Source: Lunularia cruciata
Lineage: Eukaryota; Streptophyta; Marchantiopsida; Lunulariales; Lunulariaceae
DNA length: 64,000 nt
Direction of reading: 5' to 3'
Assembly: GCA_948567375.1 (NCBI GenBank)
Contig: OX419755.1
Coordinates: forward strand, 77,708,931 to 77,772,930
In this document: positions 22,186 to 35,220 of the stretch, piece by piece
How positions within the stretch are numbered: position 1 is the first letter of the stretch
Layout of the letters: every line of letters begins with the position of its first letter
Position numbers and translations under genes: made by a program
The notes under the pieces: generated by a model
Seen by the model: the letters and a program-made list of their open reading frames with translations, nothing else
Told to the model about the DNA's origin: nothing
Database searches by the model: none

Positions 22186-24038
22186 AACTAATCACAGGAG
22201 ATAATCTAGTCACCAATTATGCCCAGTTGTTCTTCAGTTTTCTCGAAGCCACATTGGTTTTCTGCGACAAGAGTTCGTGCCACCTGATTCTCAAGAATTG
22301 TTCTTCATACACTCAGTGGAATAGGTGGCGACAGGTCCCTACTGTCCTTGCTTTCACTGGCTCATCAACCTCTATCTTGGAACCTGGAGTATGTGCCCTG
22401 TAAAATAGTGAGTGGATGAATGTGACGACCTCTTCCCACACGAGAGTTGAATGGGACTTCTCGGGACCAAAGCCCATGAGTAGGCCCAGATCGAGGGTAA
22501 ATATCACGGCCAAAACCTGACTTATTGAAAACCTCGCTTTTGGCAACGCTGACCAGGAATCGTTGATCCAAGTTGCTGCACTGGAGGACGCCATTTTTCT
22601 CTTGAGGGTTCAACGGATTGTTTTCCAAGTGATACTTCACTAGAATAAGGGAGAATTTATATTCTTCTAATACCCTATTCAGGTGTAAAGTACACCTGAA
22701 TGGAGCTAGTTAGAAAGGGACCTTAATGAGCGTAATTTATTTACTGATAAGTTTGGATGGGTGCACCATTAGAACTTACTATGCAACAGTCACACTTCTG
22801 TCACTGAAAGCAGGTGAGAAATTTCAGAACTTTGATCACACCCGACAAGAGCTATGGTTGAATTTCCTACATGGGGAATATGCTTCGCGGAAAACTGCGG
22901 CATATTAAGCCATTATGCTTTGCAACTGGCTTGTACTGTAGTGATTTTATGGAGAAGAGGCGAAGAGAAAATGATTACTGAGGTACAAAATCTCGACATT
23001 TGCATGATCCAGGATACATTGCTTGTGGTACTGGTTGGTCGACTTGTTTTTGGGCTTACACTTATGTTTTTTATCTGAAATTACAGATTAGTGTAAGCCG
23101 GTTAGCTGTGTACTCTGGTGTCGATGGTATGTCTACATCGATATTATGCACGTTGGGCCTATTTGCATCAACAACTGACTTGCTTCGTTCAGATGGCGAG
23201 AGCCACCAAAGCGGATCGAGTCCTCAACATCAAGACTTCTTGCGTCTGTGTAGACCTCAAACTTTAGCTGCATTCACATCAGTACAAGTTGGCGATTCTG
23301 CGACTTTGCGACAGTAGTACTGCTTTGTTAGAAACTACCTTGAGCATCATGTCCTCTTCTCCTCATCGTAGAGGAGAAGAATGTTTCCCTTCTACTGCCT
23401 TGTCTTTCCTCGTTCTTCATTTTGGAACACTAGGTATCGAGATCTAAAATACGTGTGGATTGAAAAGGCAGGACGGTGATGTTTATGAGTACTGCGTAAC
23501 CTCCTGTTAAGCAAGTGTCTGCCTGGTAACTTTCTATGACCAAAAACTATTCTTAGCATTTGGACGACATAACCTTAAGCGATTTCGCAACTGATTACCG
23601 TCCTGAAGGTCTACTTTGACAGTCATCAGAATGGCAATACGCAATTTTGTTCGGTGATGTGAATGCACCTTCAGCAGCAAGATCATGAAGGATCCATACA
23701 ATTTGCATGTTTGTTGCAGTTACGTTAAGAGGATATCAACTTGTTATGGGTGGACAAATGGATAGGCCGTGGTTGCAGTTTCTTTGTGATGCAGGATACA
23801 TCTGCACCGCTTCCCTCCTTTGTTATCTGTGTCGAATGTTGTCTCTCGACCTACGATTTTTATCTTCACGAGATGACGCCTGAAACATCACAGAATACTT
23901 TTGGGAGACTTTTCTATTGAATAAAATGCATTTCGACCATCGGTTCTCATCTTTTATGATTAGCTGGCTAGTGTATGTCGGGTTTGCATAGGGAATGCAA
24001 CGAAGAACGTACAAATTATTACGAGCTGTCAAGATTGG

Positions 24039-24155
24039 TCTCATCGTACTTGGAGCGGGCTTGTTCTTCCGGACGCTTGAACACGACCTCAAGACTGCTG
24101 TCGTCGTACTCGGAGCCGGTTTGTTATTCCGGACGACTTAACACGACCTCGGGAG
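24039..24155 (+). repeat. Two-copy tandem repeat, ~60-bp unit
   Basis: Two adjacent copies of a unit containing CTTGTTCTTCCGGACG and AACACGACCTC, differing at several positions. Both read SSY-x-E-x-(A/V)-C-x-SGRLNTTS in one frame, but no gene context is visible. Confidence 0.7.
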
Positions 24156-26297
24156 GGATGTGGGGTGTAGTTTTGAGCATTCAGATCTATGAATCTTGGG
24201 GAATTGTGGGAGCACGCTGGGTTTCGCTGTTTATAAGCTCTTCCGAGCAATATTTCATGGCCTTTCGTAACTGGCATAGAATTCGACTGAAGAAGGAAGT
24301 ATGTGGATGATAGTCCTCAGGGATCCCAAGGAACCGTACACACGTGATTCGGCGACTTTCTGCAATCCATGTGTAAACTGTTACCCTTTACTATTCATGA
24401 AGTGGATCGTTATGATCATAAACCTTTGTCCAATGGCCGCTTCAATATCGTGTCTTGTATTCTTGAGCTGATATGCTTCAAATCCGTAGGGTCAAAACCT
24501 TCTGTACCATTGTCCATATCAACGTCTGTCTCTGCTGTCCTCGAGGATACAGACTCTTTGCACAGATTGGACAACTTTCCTAATTCTAAAGTCAACATCA
24601 ACGTCATCCATTGTACCCTAGCGCGCATGCGATCGTTCTAAATCACTGGAGTCGCAAAGCACTTCCTTCAACGTCATCACTTGAGTACTTCGTGACTGTT
24701 CAGGTTATACATTTTGCTACGATAGGCATTTTGTAGCTCTTCAAACTTTTCCGCCTTATATTCTTTGAGCAGGTTGGTAGTGGTATGGTTCTACAGGGTT
24801 TGGACAAAATCAAAGTCTATCCTCCTCAAAACAGTCCTCTTGATACCCCTTCCCTGCTGCTACGGTACTTTCGTTCCACCTGACTATCTGCTTACTCTGT
24901 CTCTTCTCTCTGTTGTGTTATGCTTTGTACCTAACCAACAATAACGACCTTTGCGTCCCGCTACTGGTGTTGTAGATTGCACGATCGCATCTTGTCTCCC
25001 GGCCCCTACAATCTGCTTGATCTCCACATCCCCTCTGTAGCTTGTAACACAAAGTAACGGCTCTGTTCCTGAACTTTTTAGTCTCCCATACCATGATTAC
25101 CGAGACACGGTGCTTCCGTGATTCAAATCCGACAAAGCACATATTGGTTCTTCAGTACTCTGCGTGTACTTCACATTTCCAACTTTATGCACGACGAAAA
25201 GAGGGAGTTGTCGAGCTTATGTCTTCTCTCTGCGAGCTATTTACTTTCTTTTCAAGCGTTGCATTCTTGTCGTACAAGTTCCTGTGTCACTCGCTACAGA
25301 CTCCAGGCCTTAGAGTTAGAGTTTGTCCTGCGAGAAATAAGGGGCCCGTCATCCGTCCTTGGGTACATTCTTGAACTGGAGCTGGTGAAGAATGAGAAAA
25401 GTGATCTAGAGATATTTTTGCCTGGGACACATACACCGAATGTTGTTACGGCTTCCCCTTCCATTAGGTCCTTAGTGTGTGTCGTGGAGCTGGGACAAGA
25501 ATGCACCGAGTCGCATACCTTCTTCTCGAGTAGAGTGTGAAACTAAGTGGAATGGAAACATATATCGATTTAAACCCAGGTCACAACCCAGCTTGCGCCT
25601 TGCTTTACATTGTGCACAAATAATATTTCGCAGTGGCTGTAAACAGATTGGAGTAACTCAGGGAACTTGCGTTTGTCGATAAGCGAGTGTATGGAAGGAA
25701 GAGAGTCAGAAGAATAGGATGAAAAGGACGGAAAAGTCATTAGCTGCAATCCCACCCACCTGGTAAGTGGGCTCAGCTGCAGTGCAGAGGGTGTCCATGG
25801 ACCCCATCTGAGTACGGCTGTGGTAGTAGGTGGGTTGAAGCTGTGTGTGCGTGTGTCTGAGAGAAGTGGACCCCACAGTAACATACATTGTAGAGTTGAG
25901 TTGAGAAGAATGGGGGTAGAGCATTCAATGCTGAAAGATTTGGTTTTGTTTGTTGGGGCCTGTCAGTTGCAGGAGCGTTGGGTTGGAGGGGACAATAAGT
26001 CATGACAATTACAGACGATGTTCAATGGATGGTTCGATCTCTGCTACTTTTAGGCTGCTAGTCAGTGGGGCGCCACTCACACTAGCGGGCTGCATGCGGA
26101 CCCAATATCGTACCAGTGGCCAAAACGACAAGCGAGCGAGGCTCAGGAAGCAAGCAACCCTGGATTCTCACGAGATGTCTACCTTCAACAGCCCACAGAA
26201 GAACAGCCAAGAGTTCTTTCATAAGAATGTATACGGGAGACACTCATCGGGAGGTCGCCGAGGAACTCCTCCCTTGTTCCTATTGTCACTTAACTTA

Positions 26298-26398
26298 TTG
26301 CCATGGGGCTTAGCCCCATGTTAGCTTTTTTGTCTCTCCCTTGTACGGCTTGATGGGGTCTTCCCATCCTTCGTTTTACCTACGCGGTCGCCTTCTTG
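26298..26398 (+). repeat. Dispersed ~100-bp repeat, copy 1 (with palindrome)
   Basis: The palindrome CATGGGGCTTAGCCCCATG is followed by a T run, CTTGTACGGCTTGATGGGG, TCTTCCC and TACGCGGTCGCCTT. The same block order occurs at 35123-35220 and 37966-38080. It may be the 3' end of a retroelement; the class is not identified. Confidence 0.6.
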
Positions 26399-28617
26399 AT
26401 TGTCACTTAAAGGTACTGTAGAAGAGAAAACGTGAAGGTCCTGTAGAAGCAATTGACTATTTCTTTCTATGGCATGGGGATGATCAGTTTCTGGTACCCT
26501 CTCGTTCCACTCATTTCAACTGAGACCAAAACATTTACCGTAGCCCCATTTTGTTTGAATTTGTAAGCTTGTCTCACTGTGACTACTGTGGAGGAAACAG
26601 TAGGCGGAAGTGAGTGTGAAGAGGTGCTGTTTAGAGTTTTCGGTACTATGCGTGCTATAGTTCCGCTCATTGCACTCCTTGTCAAATTGAAATCCGACTC
26701 TATCCTTATACATGGACTTGCTTTTCTAGCTTCTTCAATCAACAAAGACTTCAGCAACATGACCACTTTGCACTTCTTCTGATCACAGATCAAGGAAGTG
26801 CTTTATCATCACCTGCCATAAAACTCATCTCTAGGGTTGCAGTGCCATAAGACTGACATCCCTTGTCCAAATTTCTTTAAAGGGTGGAACTTGGAAGGTG
26901 AAGGTACCTTTGACCAAAAGCAATCCTCCCTACTGCGGATACTCATGATGCACACTCTCCTCGCACGCTTGGTCAAAATTTTTGATGACAAATCTCTGCT
27001 CTAATGATGGACCCGGTCAACAGCTGGCTGGTATTAATCATAGCTATCTACTGTATAAGAAGCAACAAACCTTTGCAAGTAGCGAATCCAATGAGACCCG
27101 AATCGAATGGCCTCAATTTCAAAGTTCTGGAATTACTGCTCTCGATCTCCAAATGTTTAGCACCCTATTTTTGTATGCAACGGTCCCCAAAACTGGGTGG
27201 ATTTCACCATAAACGCATCGTCTGTATTGTCAACCAGTAATGTGATGGCCTCACAGCAATCTTGTGACCGACTGACTGCACTCTTGGCAAAGAGACCAAG
27301 CTCCTCTGTCAGGAGCAAATGTTTTCTTAACTACAGTAGGGTAAGGAGTGTAGCCTTCTAATCATCACTCTAATCATGTTTACTCATTAATGCCGTACTT
27401 TATTAGGCCCCAACCCTAAGCTCACGTTTCTTCCTTTCTTCGTTGACGGAGTTGAATTGTCCCGAAAGTCCGTCCCTTCATGAGACTACCGAATACGGCG
27501 GTGCGTACTGTACTTTTCGGAGTCACCGGTCGTATTCTATTATAGTAGTGGCTACTTGTATACCGGAGCTTCAAAATAGGAATGTGGTCGAAATTGTCAA
27601 TGAGTTAGTAGGAATCTTGGACCGATAGTATTATTCTGAACGAAAAAAAGTGTGGAGATTATTTCACTGATCTCTTGACTTGATAAATTGTTCTTCAGTG
27701 GAAGAAAGAGAATATGTAGTGCTAAAGTACCAAAATTTTATTCCAGTAAAGAAAGAACATCTTAATGATATAGCAATCCTATTATTACACATGTCTTCTA
27801 TTTGTATCAATGCTCACGGGCTATTTCCTTTCTAATCTCAAACAAGGTACCCCAGGGTTCAAGAGAGGGAACACATTTGAAGACCTTCTATATATCGACA
27901 ACTAATGCTGAACAACAAACCTAGCTTACCACCATACAATTATCCACAGTAAAATTTCTTTCTTGAATCAATTCATCTCACGCATATTTGAAAGGATTTC
28001 CATAAATAAACAACATCCCACTAGCTCATTGTTTACAGATCATCATTTCCAAAGCTTTTTTTATCAATGTATCGTTCAACGCTCACCTGAAATTTGTATC
28101 CTATGAAGAAGAAACTAAATTCACTAGTAATTATCTACTTTTGACATCTTTTGTCTCACTTTGAATTTTCCAGAATAGATATTTTGAAGATCCTCTCAAA
28201 TTACATGGGAGGTCACATCTTCTTCTTTGTATTTCTTGTCGGAGTTCACATACTATATAGCGGCCGAGAAATTAATCATAATTTACTAAGAGGTGTATAC
28301 TCTTCACATCCACGTCTTGCAATACCCATGTAGAAAGAAGAAAGAGCAACATGTGGCTGTAGCAAATTTGACAGGAACTCGTGGTAAACATGCCCTCTAA
28401 TCTGTCTTGGTTCAGATTAGATTACCGTAAGTACTGTAACGTCGTAACCTGCTATCCTCACGAATCTGGAGTCGTTCGTTCTGAGCTGGACTGTTATGAG
28501 ACTTCCGCCAGTCACATTTAGGATTTACGGATTGGCGTGGCTTCAGGATGTTAGTCGAATCGAGGATTTCAGCTTACGTACAGGATAAGTACTGCTGATC
28601 ACTGTTGCCGTCCCAAA

Positions 28618-28730
28618 TGTAGGTAACATAGTTTTGCAAGTTTGATGTAGGTAACATAGTTTTGCAAGTGTCTAACAGTTATCCATGTGTTATCCATAGT
28701 GTTTAACAGTTATCCATGATGTTATTAGAG
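28618..28730 (+). repeat. Short tandem repeats (TAGGTAACATAGTTTTGCAAGT and TTATCCATG units)
   Basis: A ~29-bp unit with GTAGGTAACATAGTTTTGCA occurs twice in tandem. It is followed by repeats of AACAGTTATCCATG. No coding content. Confidence 0.7.
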
Positions 28731-28904
28731 ATATAATGTTTGTTATGACATGAGAGAATTGATGTTTGGTATGGAAGAAACATTTGTATATTTTGTAGAT
28801 GACAAGTGATAGGGTATATTTATACTTGGTCCAAGATGATCAAGTGAGAATAACAAATATCATGGTCGCGGATCCTATGTGAAATATAGTTTTGGAAGGA
28901 GTGA

Positions 28905-29070
28905 TTATCCATCTCCTTGGATGTGCAGTAGCAAATCACAAGATTTTCAAATATAGGGGCATGCATCAAGGTCACCTCTTTGTTCCTCTAGCCTCGGAAT
29001 TATATGGAATGATGAACATGACGTTTGATACATTGGTCAAGGAATGTGTGAGAGCTTATCATGTAAGGTA
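28905..29070 (+). pseudogene. Coding-like relic, family not identified
   Basis: One frame reads LLGCAVANHKIFKYRGM, then HLFVPLASELYG and TLVKECVRAYHVR before losing the frame. The composition and blocks look like an old protein-coding fragment, perhaps from a retroelement. There are no flanking exons or splice sites. I cannot name the family. Confidence 0.25.
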
Positions 29071-29833
29071 ATGGGGTACCACTTTTTCTCTCATACTTTA
29101 TAATATATTTTAGATTGCGATTGTCCATTGCTCTACATAATGCAATGGTTGGTGTAATCCCTACGAGAACAATTACACAAGGTGATGCTTCTTTGGAACA
29201 AGTTGCAATTCGTTAGGAAAAATGTCACTTGAACATCTGCTCTTTGGAACTTTGGGAGATTCCCATCCGGGAGCAGATTCTTGAGAGAGGTCACTTTCGA
29301 AAGAAAATGAAAACCGCATCCGCGAATGGAAACAAGAAAGATGGGAAAACCCCATCAAGCCCACACAATGAAAAGACAAAAGGGGGTAAAATGGGGCGAA
29401 TCCCCTGTAGAAAATTCCTAACTCAATTTGTACCAGTTCTCTATTTGGTACAGTAAACGAGATAGAATTTCCAGTCCAGAAAGTTTGATGTTTATTGGTT
29501 TGACGGGAGATGACCAATTTTTCAACGTGACCATGCAGATTCGTCGCTTTAACTTGACGAACATTTGAAGGTTGATTCGATTTTCTGATCAGACTTTAAT
29601 GTGCACTGTACTGCAGCATATGCTTTGAATCCCCATGCACAGTCGTTTGTTTGAGAGCGCAATTGCCTTGATTTTGGGCAGTGAGGCCATAGAGTTATTC
29701 TAATCTGGAGTATAGAAAGTAAATATTATGAATTGTACAGTAGTATACTTGTTCTTTTGGTTCTTGCATGGATTCCCCATTGACCGTTCAGTCACATGTG
29801 TCGTTTCTGGACATCTTCAAGGCCCGCCTGAAG

Positions 29834-30042
29834 AAATTTGTCACCTAACTTTTGCTCCCTGCTTCAATCTATTCACCACTCTCGTGTTTGGCTGATCTTG
29901 ATTGAAGAAATGTGTCACCTAACTTTTGCTCCCAGCTTGAGTGCACTCGCCACTCTCGTGTTTTGCTGATCTTGAAGAAATGTGTCACCTAACTCCTGCT
30001 CCCTGCGTCAATGTATTCGCCACTCTCGTGTTTGGCCTATCT
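29834..30042 (+). repeat. Three-copy tandem repeat, ~75-bp unit
   Basis: Three successive units each contain GTCACCTAACT, TGCTCCC and CACTCTCGTGTTT, ending in CTATCTTG or CTGATCTTG. Copies differ at about 10% of positions. Confidence 0.8.
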
Positions 30043-30170
30043 TGCTGTATGTAAAAGCGCCGAGTTTTGAGTGTTTTGGGAGTAGAGCAGTAGTATGTAA
30101 TAGACTCACAACAGCCACATTCACTGAAAGATTATTACATTACCGATACTCTTCATTAGGGTATGAACCG

Positions 30171-30228
30171 ATGCATAGTAATCATCTCTCTTGTATGAAC
30201 CGATACAAGAGAGATGATTACTGTGCAT
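30171..30228. repeat. 26-bp-stem inverted repeat (hairpin, 6-nt loop)
   Basis: Arms 30171-30196 and 30203-30228 are reverse complements with a single A/G mismatch; the loop is GAACCG. A direct repeat TATGAACCGAT overlaps the left base and the loop. It could fold in RNA like a small-RNA precursor or be a snap-back duplication. No terminator function is implied in a plant nuclear context. Confidence 0.8.
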
Positions 30229-31981
30229 TTCTGCAAAAAGTCCTGGTCTACTTTTGAACTTCTCTAACCTCACTTGGCATTAACACGACCGATTAGGATT
30301 CGCCGCTTTTCACGATCTAGAAGAGCTGACAGTGTTTGCAAATCTTTAACTTGAAGGGAGTGTTGTGAATACGATTTGAGTTTTCGTAATACAACTCCTC
30401 GTGGCAAGGATTTCCTGGCCTGATGAGTGCGGCATAGCTTCCTCATCATCGCAAAACTTCTGAAATTAACCTAAACCTAGAAGGAGTTGAGGATCCCCGA
30501 CGTTAATTACGGCGTCGTTACAGCAGTAGACAGAGGCTTCAGAACAAAGCTGCAGCTCAAAAGCACGCATGTGGTTTTGATGACTCTGGATGCATTATAG
30601 TTTATAGCAAGTACGGCAATAGATTCTGTAGCCAATCCTTGACAGGCAATGTGGAAACCCTGAAGACACGGAGCTTTTGGAGTGATGGCTGATATGAACT
30701 GGACTTACTGGCGGGAAGTATTCTTGGCTGATACTGCTGCAAGGTGTCACGCAATCTATGTTGTGGGTTCAAGCGACGAAGTAACAGGAGATGGGTACGT
30801 TCATTAGTTCCACGAACAGTTAATTCCATTGGAAGCCCTGCATTTCTCACCGGTCAGAGTAGAAATTCGACTGGTTTCCCCATCCATTGCACATCGCTTT
30901 TGCATTAATATCTCCCGTCACGTCTTGATTCGCCTCATTTTTTTGGATCAACGATGTCACAGGAGACGGGTTCATGTCCGGAGATCAATTTGTTCTCTGA
31001 AACTCGTACGTCACCCTATGCGGGAGTCTTTTGCTTACTACTTTAGGAGAAGATCTGACAAAGCCCTACAAGTTCCCGCGCAGGAAAGCACAGCAGCGAT
31101 GTACGTCCTGTTATAGCTTGCGTTCGGTAGATTTGCGCGTGGACGAAAAACTTGGTTGTGTCCTTCAATTCCGAGACGAGTGAATTAAGAATCATTGATG
31201 ATGGTTGCGCTCACGCACATATCACCTGCAGTCGTTCCGTTGGGCTTTACTCGAACACCAGCAACGCGTTTTTTAGAGTTGGACCACATCTCCGCGGCTC
31301 GAACCAGCCGTGTGCTTAAGTAGGGCAGCACTGTTAGTCAAGAATCTTCTTTTGCGGTTCAAAAGGCTTGAGGCACAAGTGCTGGATAGAGCGAGAACAA
31401 ATTACTTACCACCAGAATTTCTTCCTATCAGAAGAAAAGCGCCAATTGAATGATAAAAATCACTGTGACTACTATGTTACTGTTTCTAGCATGTGAAGGG
31501 GTCAGACAAGGATGAGGAGTCTGGATAGTAAGTGGCGATGGTAAAACATGATACAAAAGATACAGGAGAAAGGGGAGTCGGAGTGAAACTCCAGTCAGAG
31601 GTTGAAAACTCAAAAGTAGAGAGAACGAAAAGCCTGCAAAAAGTATCCCTACAGAGGTGAGCTTTCATTGACCATAACAGATGCAATTCCCAGTTGCGGG
31701 AATTATTTGCTTATTCCTATGTCACAGAAGCGAGTTCCTCGCATGCCTGGTCGCCCGCACTCCATCATCCTTGCCTTGCCCCATCTCCGTCTTCCACCTC
31801 AGCCTCAACCTCTCACAACACTACTTATTTAGGAGATCCAATATAAACAAATTGCTATTCTATGAGCTGAGGGCCTGCACCTTCAATGCGGCGCAGCCTC
31901 AATTTCTGTCCATTTGCGAGTGCAAATAATCCCTGTGCCGGAAGAATTTTAGATGCTAGTGCTAGAAGAACTACTAAAATT

Positions 31982-33823
31982 TCAAATTCCACACTCTTTA
32001 CAGTTACAGGCGACTGGAACAAATTTACAGAAGCCGAAGGGCTGTACGTTACAGTTGATGCTGTAGCAGCATGGCAGACCCGTTTTACAAAAGGTTTTCG
32101 CTTCGTCGCAGCATTTGCAGAACGCGCAGCCAAGAAACTCTCCTAGCTTCCGGCGGCTGCTGTTCGCAAACTGGAGATGAGACTCGGGCTCCGGGAACAA
32201 CTCAATCAGCGTCCCATTCGTTGTCCGGAACAAGTTCTTCTCATCCACGGGGCTTGAATCCGGATCAAATTTCTCATCCTCCTGCGGCGCACAACGAATT
32301 ATCATCAGAAGTAGGAGTATTAGAGTCCAAACATATTTACAGTACACGTGAAACAAGCAATGTCAAGCCTGCGACGATCTTCCACAGACCCAGGTTGGTG
32401 GGGGCGACCACTGTTCAACAAATCAGACCCGTTGCACTAAAGTTGACACAGTGGACGATGCTTCCCACATTACAAGGATCACGCAGACTTTTAGGAAGAC
32501 AGAAACGGTGAGGAAGTTCCTTGCAAGCATTCTTACTTGACGGGATAGTTCACAAAGAGAATCCTTTTAATCCTTTCGAGTGAAAATTTGAGTCGACCTA
32601 GACCTGAAATTGCTACACCTGAGGGCTCCAGGAGCACCCCTGCACACGCGGGGATAGGAGGTGAAAAAACTATAAGGCTACAACCATTCTGAAGTTAGTG
32701 GGGATGGATGAGCTAGTTAGATGGTAATTCAAGCTGCGGGAACCCACAGTAAGATCACGGCCACTTCACCAGCTCCTTGAGCACTTTCTTCATATTAGTT
32801 CGATGTCTGTGCTGTGAAGGTGCACTCTGGAAAGAAGGGGGAGGGCCCAGTCTGTCGAATGATCGACAGCCTCAACTACACTGAAGCATGCGGTGCAGCC
32901 TCCTACCCATGTACAAATTCCCCAAATGCTGTAATACTTCCCACGGGGCCATCTCAAAAAGAGAAAGATATTCAGATATCCGCTACAACCTCGGTACTGG
33001 TTGTGAAATAGTCCAGAAAGGAAGTCGCCAAGAGGTGACCTTGACTACATCGAACATGGTTTGAATTCCCGGGCATGGATGGGGTGCATGTCTCGCAGAA
33101 GTCGCAGGATTCCATGCAGCGGGCTAGACTACGATGCCGACATGACGAGCTCGGGATAACAAGTGGGGAGCAATTGGGACAAAAATGCTGAACGCGCTAA
33201 ATGTGGAGGTTACTCAGGGAATAGTACTTATTCAAAAGTACATTACCAGGAAGTCAGGGCATAGTACGAGGTCAACGACACTGCAAATTTGGTGTGCAGC
33301 AGTACGAGAAGCAATACAAAAATATGTAAGATTGTTCACCGAACGCAAACGGAGCTCGCAACGCCGCCATGCCCAAGAAAAGCCTTCAGAGCTTGTTAAG
33401 CAGCAAGGGAACGGCGTTAGGCACCAACTAACCTTTGAATGTCTCAATTCGATACCGTGCACCTGCTGACCTGCATCGTCCACAACCAATACCATTCATT
33501 CTTCATCAGACATCACACCCAGTTCTCCAACTTCCAAATTCGAAACGAAAATAAAATATAAAGAAGTGAATGCTATGGAAAGCCCGACAGCTGCTCCAGA
33601 CACAATGCCAACATGCCCGAAGAAAGTTCCCGGCGTGCAAACCCTCAGTACTCTTTTATCCATGGTCATATCCGCTTCATTTCAAATCCACACTACAGAA
33701 AACATCATTACCAACTTAAGTCCAACTCCGAGAGAGATGATGAGCCGAGCGGGGCATAGACTTACAGGCGAATAAGAAGCAGAGAGAGACCGCGCATAGC
33801 AGCAGCAGTCGACGTTGCGCCAT
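31982..33823 (-). CDS. Small secreted cysteine-rich protein (DUF7866-like), three exons
   Basis: Minus-strand exons: 33823-33766 (ATG to a GTAAGT donor), 33470-33433 (38 nt, GATGCAG acceptor, GTTAGT donor) and 32281-31982 (CGCCGCAG acceptor, TGA stop). Phases match at both junctions, giving 131 aa. Exon 1 encodes a signal peptide (MAQRRLLLLCAVSLCFLFA). Exon 3 has an acidic linker (EDEKFDPDSSP), a basic RRKLGEF and then a Cys-rich end. The Cys pattern is C-x2-C-x-CC, then C-x5-CC-x4-C and C-x6-C-x-C-x2-C, with PFGFCKFVPVACNC. That C-terminal pattern, especially PFG-x-C-x-F-x-P-x2-C-x-C, recalls a plant family of short secreted or membrane-tethered proteins of unknown function (DUF7866-like; from memory). 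The protein probably enters the secretory pathway. The exon 2 assignment is my inference from splice phases. Confidence 0.7.
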
Positions 33824-34600
33824 TACAAACCTCGCGAAATTCTAAGAAGCCTGCTTTTCCGGTGAAACTCCCAGACGCGCCACAGACCGCAGAGACCAGA
33901 GACCAGCCCAATGCCCCAAATTTCGATCGTTTCAGAAACAGAACTGCAAAATGCCACCACCCGCAAAAGGCAGAGCAGAAACGAATCGACGCAGAACTCG
34001 AAACAAACCTCAGAGCAGCAAATGGTCTCTTCTGTCACGCAAGCTCTCTAACTGAGTATCTCTATGAGAAATCGGCCAAGTAGCGGCAGCGGCAGAAGAG
34101 TGAGGGCAGAGAACAGGTGCGGTTGTTGTGCCGCATCTGCAGCGAAAGTGTCCGCGGTTGTGGAGGGAGGGAAAGCCCTCACTCACTCACTCCTACTGAC
34201 TGAAGAGAGAGGAGACAGAAGAACAGCAGACAGGCAGTGAGTGAGCGAGTGACAACAACAGAGTAATCCCAGACTACAGAACAGACAGACACGCAGACAC
34301 AAGGAATAGGAAGGAAACTACAAAGAAAATAGAAGGTGGTAAATGTTCTTTCGGATGCCTCGAAATGGTATATTCATGACCCCAGCCTGTTCTTGTAACA
34401 TTTACGGGGCGTGGGACCCGCTGCCTGTGTGACTGACTGACTGCCATTACGGGCGGTCCGTCCACTGCGCCGTCCACGCAATCGCTCCATCCCAGTTCTA
34501 CTGTGCTGTACGTAGTCGAACGGTCCCCACCGCGATCAAGTCGACCACGTTGCGGAACGGAGAGTACATCAACACTCGAGCTCTTCACTTGCTCTCACAC
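33824..34600 (-). promoter_or_regulatory. 5' leader and promoter region of the Cys-rich protein gene
   Basis: A GC-richer stretch (in plus orientation, AGA/GACAGACAG-rich at 34180-34300) lies upstream of the ATG at 33823. No unambiguous TATA box was found. The label rests on position only. Confidence 0.25.
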
Positions 34601-35122
34601 ACTAATCCTAAAGGTTTACTGAAACTTAGTTAGCTTTACGGCCAGTCCTCGACGCCTGAGAAACCCAAGGGAATCAATCACCCGTCATTATCTCCAAGAC
34701 CTTTTGTTTCGTCTACTGTATCAACATCACACGTACCACAAAAGACAGCACCCGTGATATCAATTAATCTACACTTTAATCCATATTATCGTCACATGCG
34801 ATGCCTTTCGTCACATGCGGTCCCGTTCAAGCGCCACCGCCGAGTGGGACCACAACTCACTCGATAGGATAACCTGACTCATTCAGGGTGTCAACCACAC
34901 CAATCCAGTGGCAGAAACTCAAAGGGGAACTTGTTTCCGGCCCCCGGGAAGGAAAGCAAGTCCGGTAAGGGAAAGGTAAGCCTATCGGCAACTCCTTGTT
35001 TAGCTAAATATAGGCACACTCTCCTTTACTAAACTAGAACCTTAAGACGCTTTGTTTACCATAAGATTTGTGATCTGCAATTCTACATCATTCTCACTAG
35101 GGCAGATTTCTCACATAGACTC

Positions 35123-35220
35123 TATTGGAGCTTAGGCCCATGTTACCTTTTTTTGTCTCTCCCTTGTACGGCTTGATGGGGTCTTCCCCTCCTTCGTTTT
35201 TCCTACGCGGTCGCCTTTCT
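35123..35220 (+). repeat. Dispersed ~100-bp repeat, copy 2
   Basis: Same blocks as 26298-26398: GCTTAGGCCCATGTTA, T run, CTCCCTTGTACGGCTTGATGG, TCTTCCCCTCC and TACGCGGTCGCC. Identity to copy 1 is about 90%; the palindrome is partly lost. Confidence 0.6.

Larger units (their letters stand above)
22186..31981. other. Gene-poor interval
   Basis: The first few hundred bases are probably the deubiquitinase 3' UTR. The remainder has many short open frames (up to 140 codons at 25118-25540) with no recognisable domain, no consistent splice structure and no homology within the window. It holds the small repeats, hairpin and coding-like relic listed separately. Confidence 0.5.

Noticed and set aside
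22313-22640. Minus-strand open frames (MASSSAATWINDSW...) downstream of the deubiquitinase
   Set aside because: No recognised family, no splice support and overlap of two frames; could be a relic but not supportable.
25118-25540. 140-codon plus-strand frame
   Set aside because: No domain, an unconvincing start and a competing antisense frame of similar quality.
26298-26330. Rho-independent-type terminator (GGGGCTTAGCCCC followed by T run)
   Set aside because: The window is plant nuclear DNA, where this signal has no such role. The palindrome belongs to a dispersed repeat.
32071-32511. 146-codon plus-strand frame
   Set aside because: It is the antisense shadow of the cysteine-rich protein exon.
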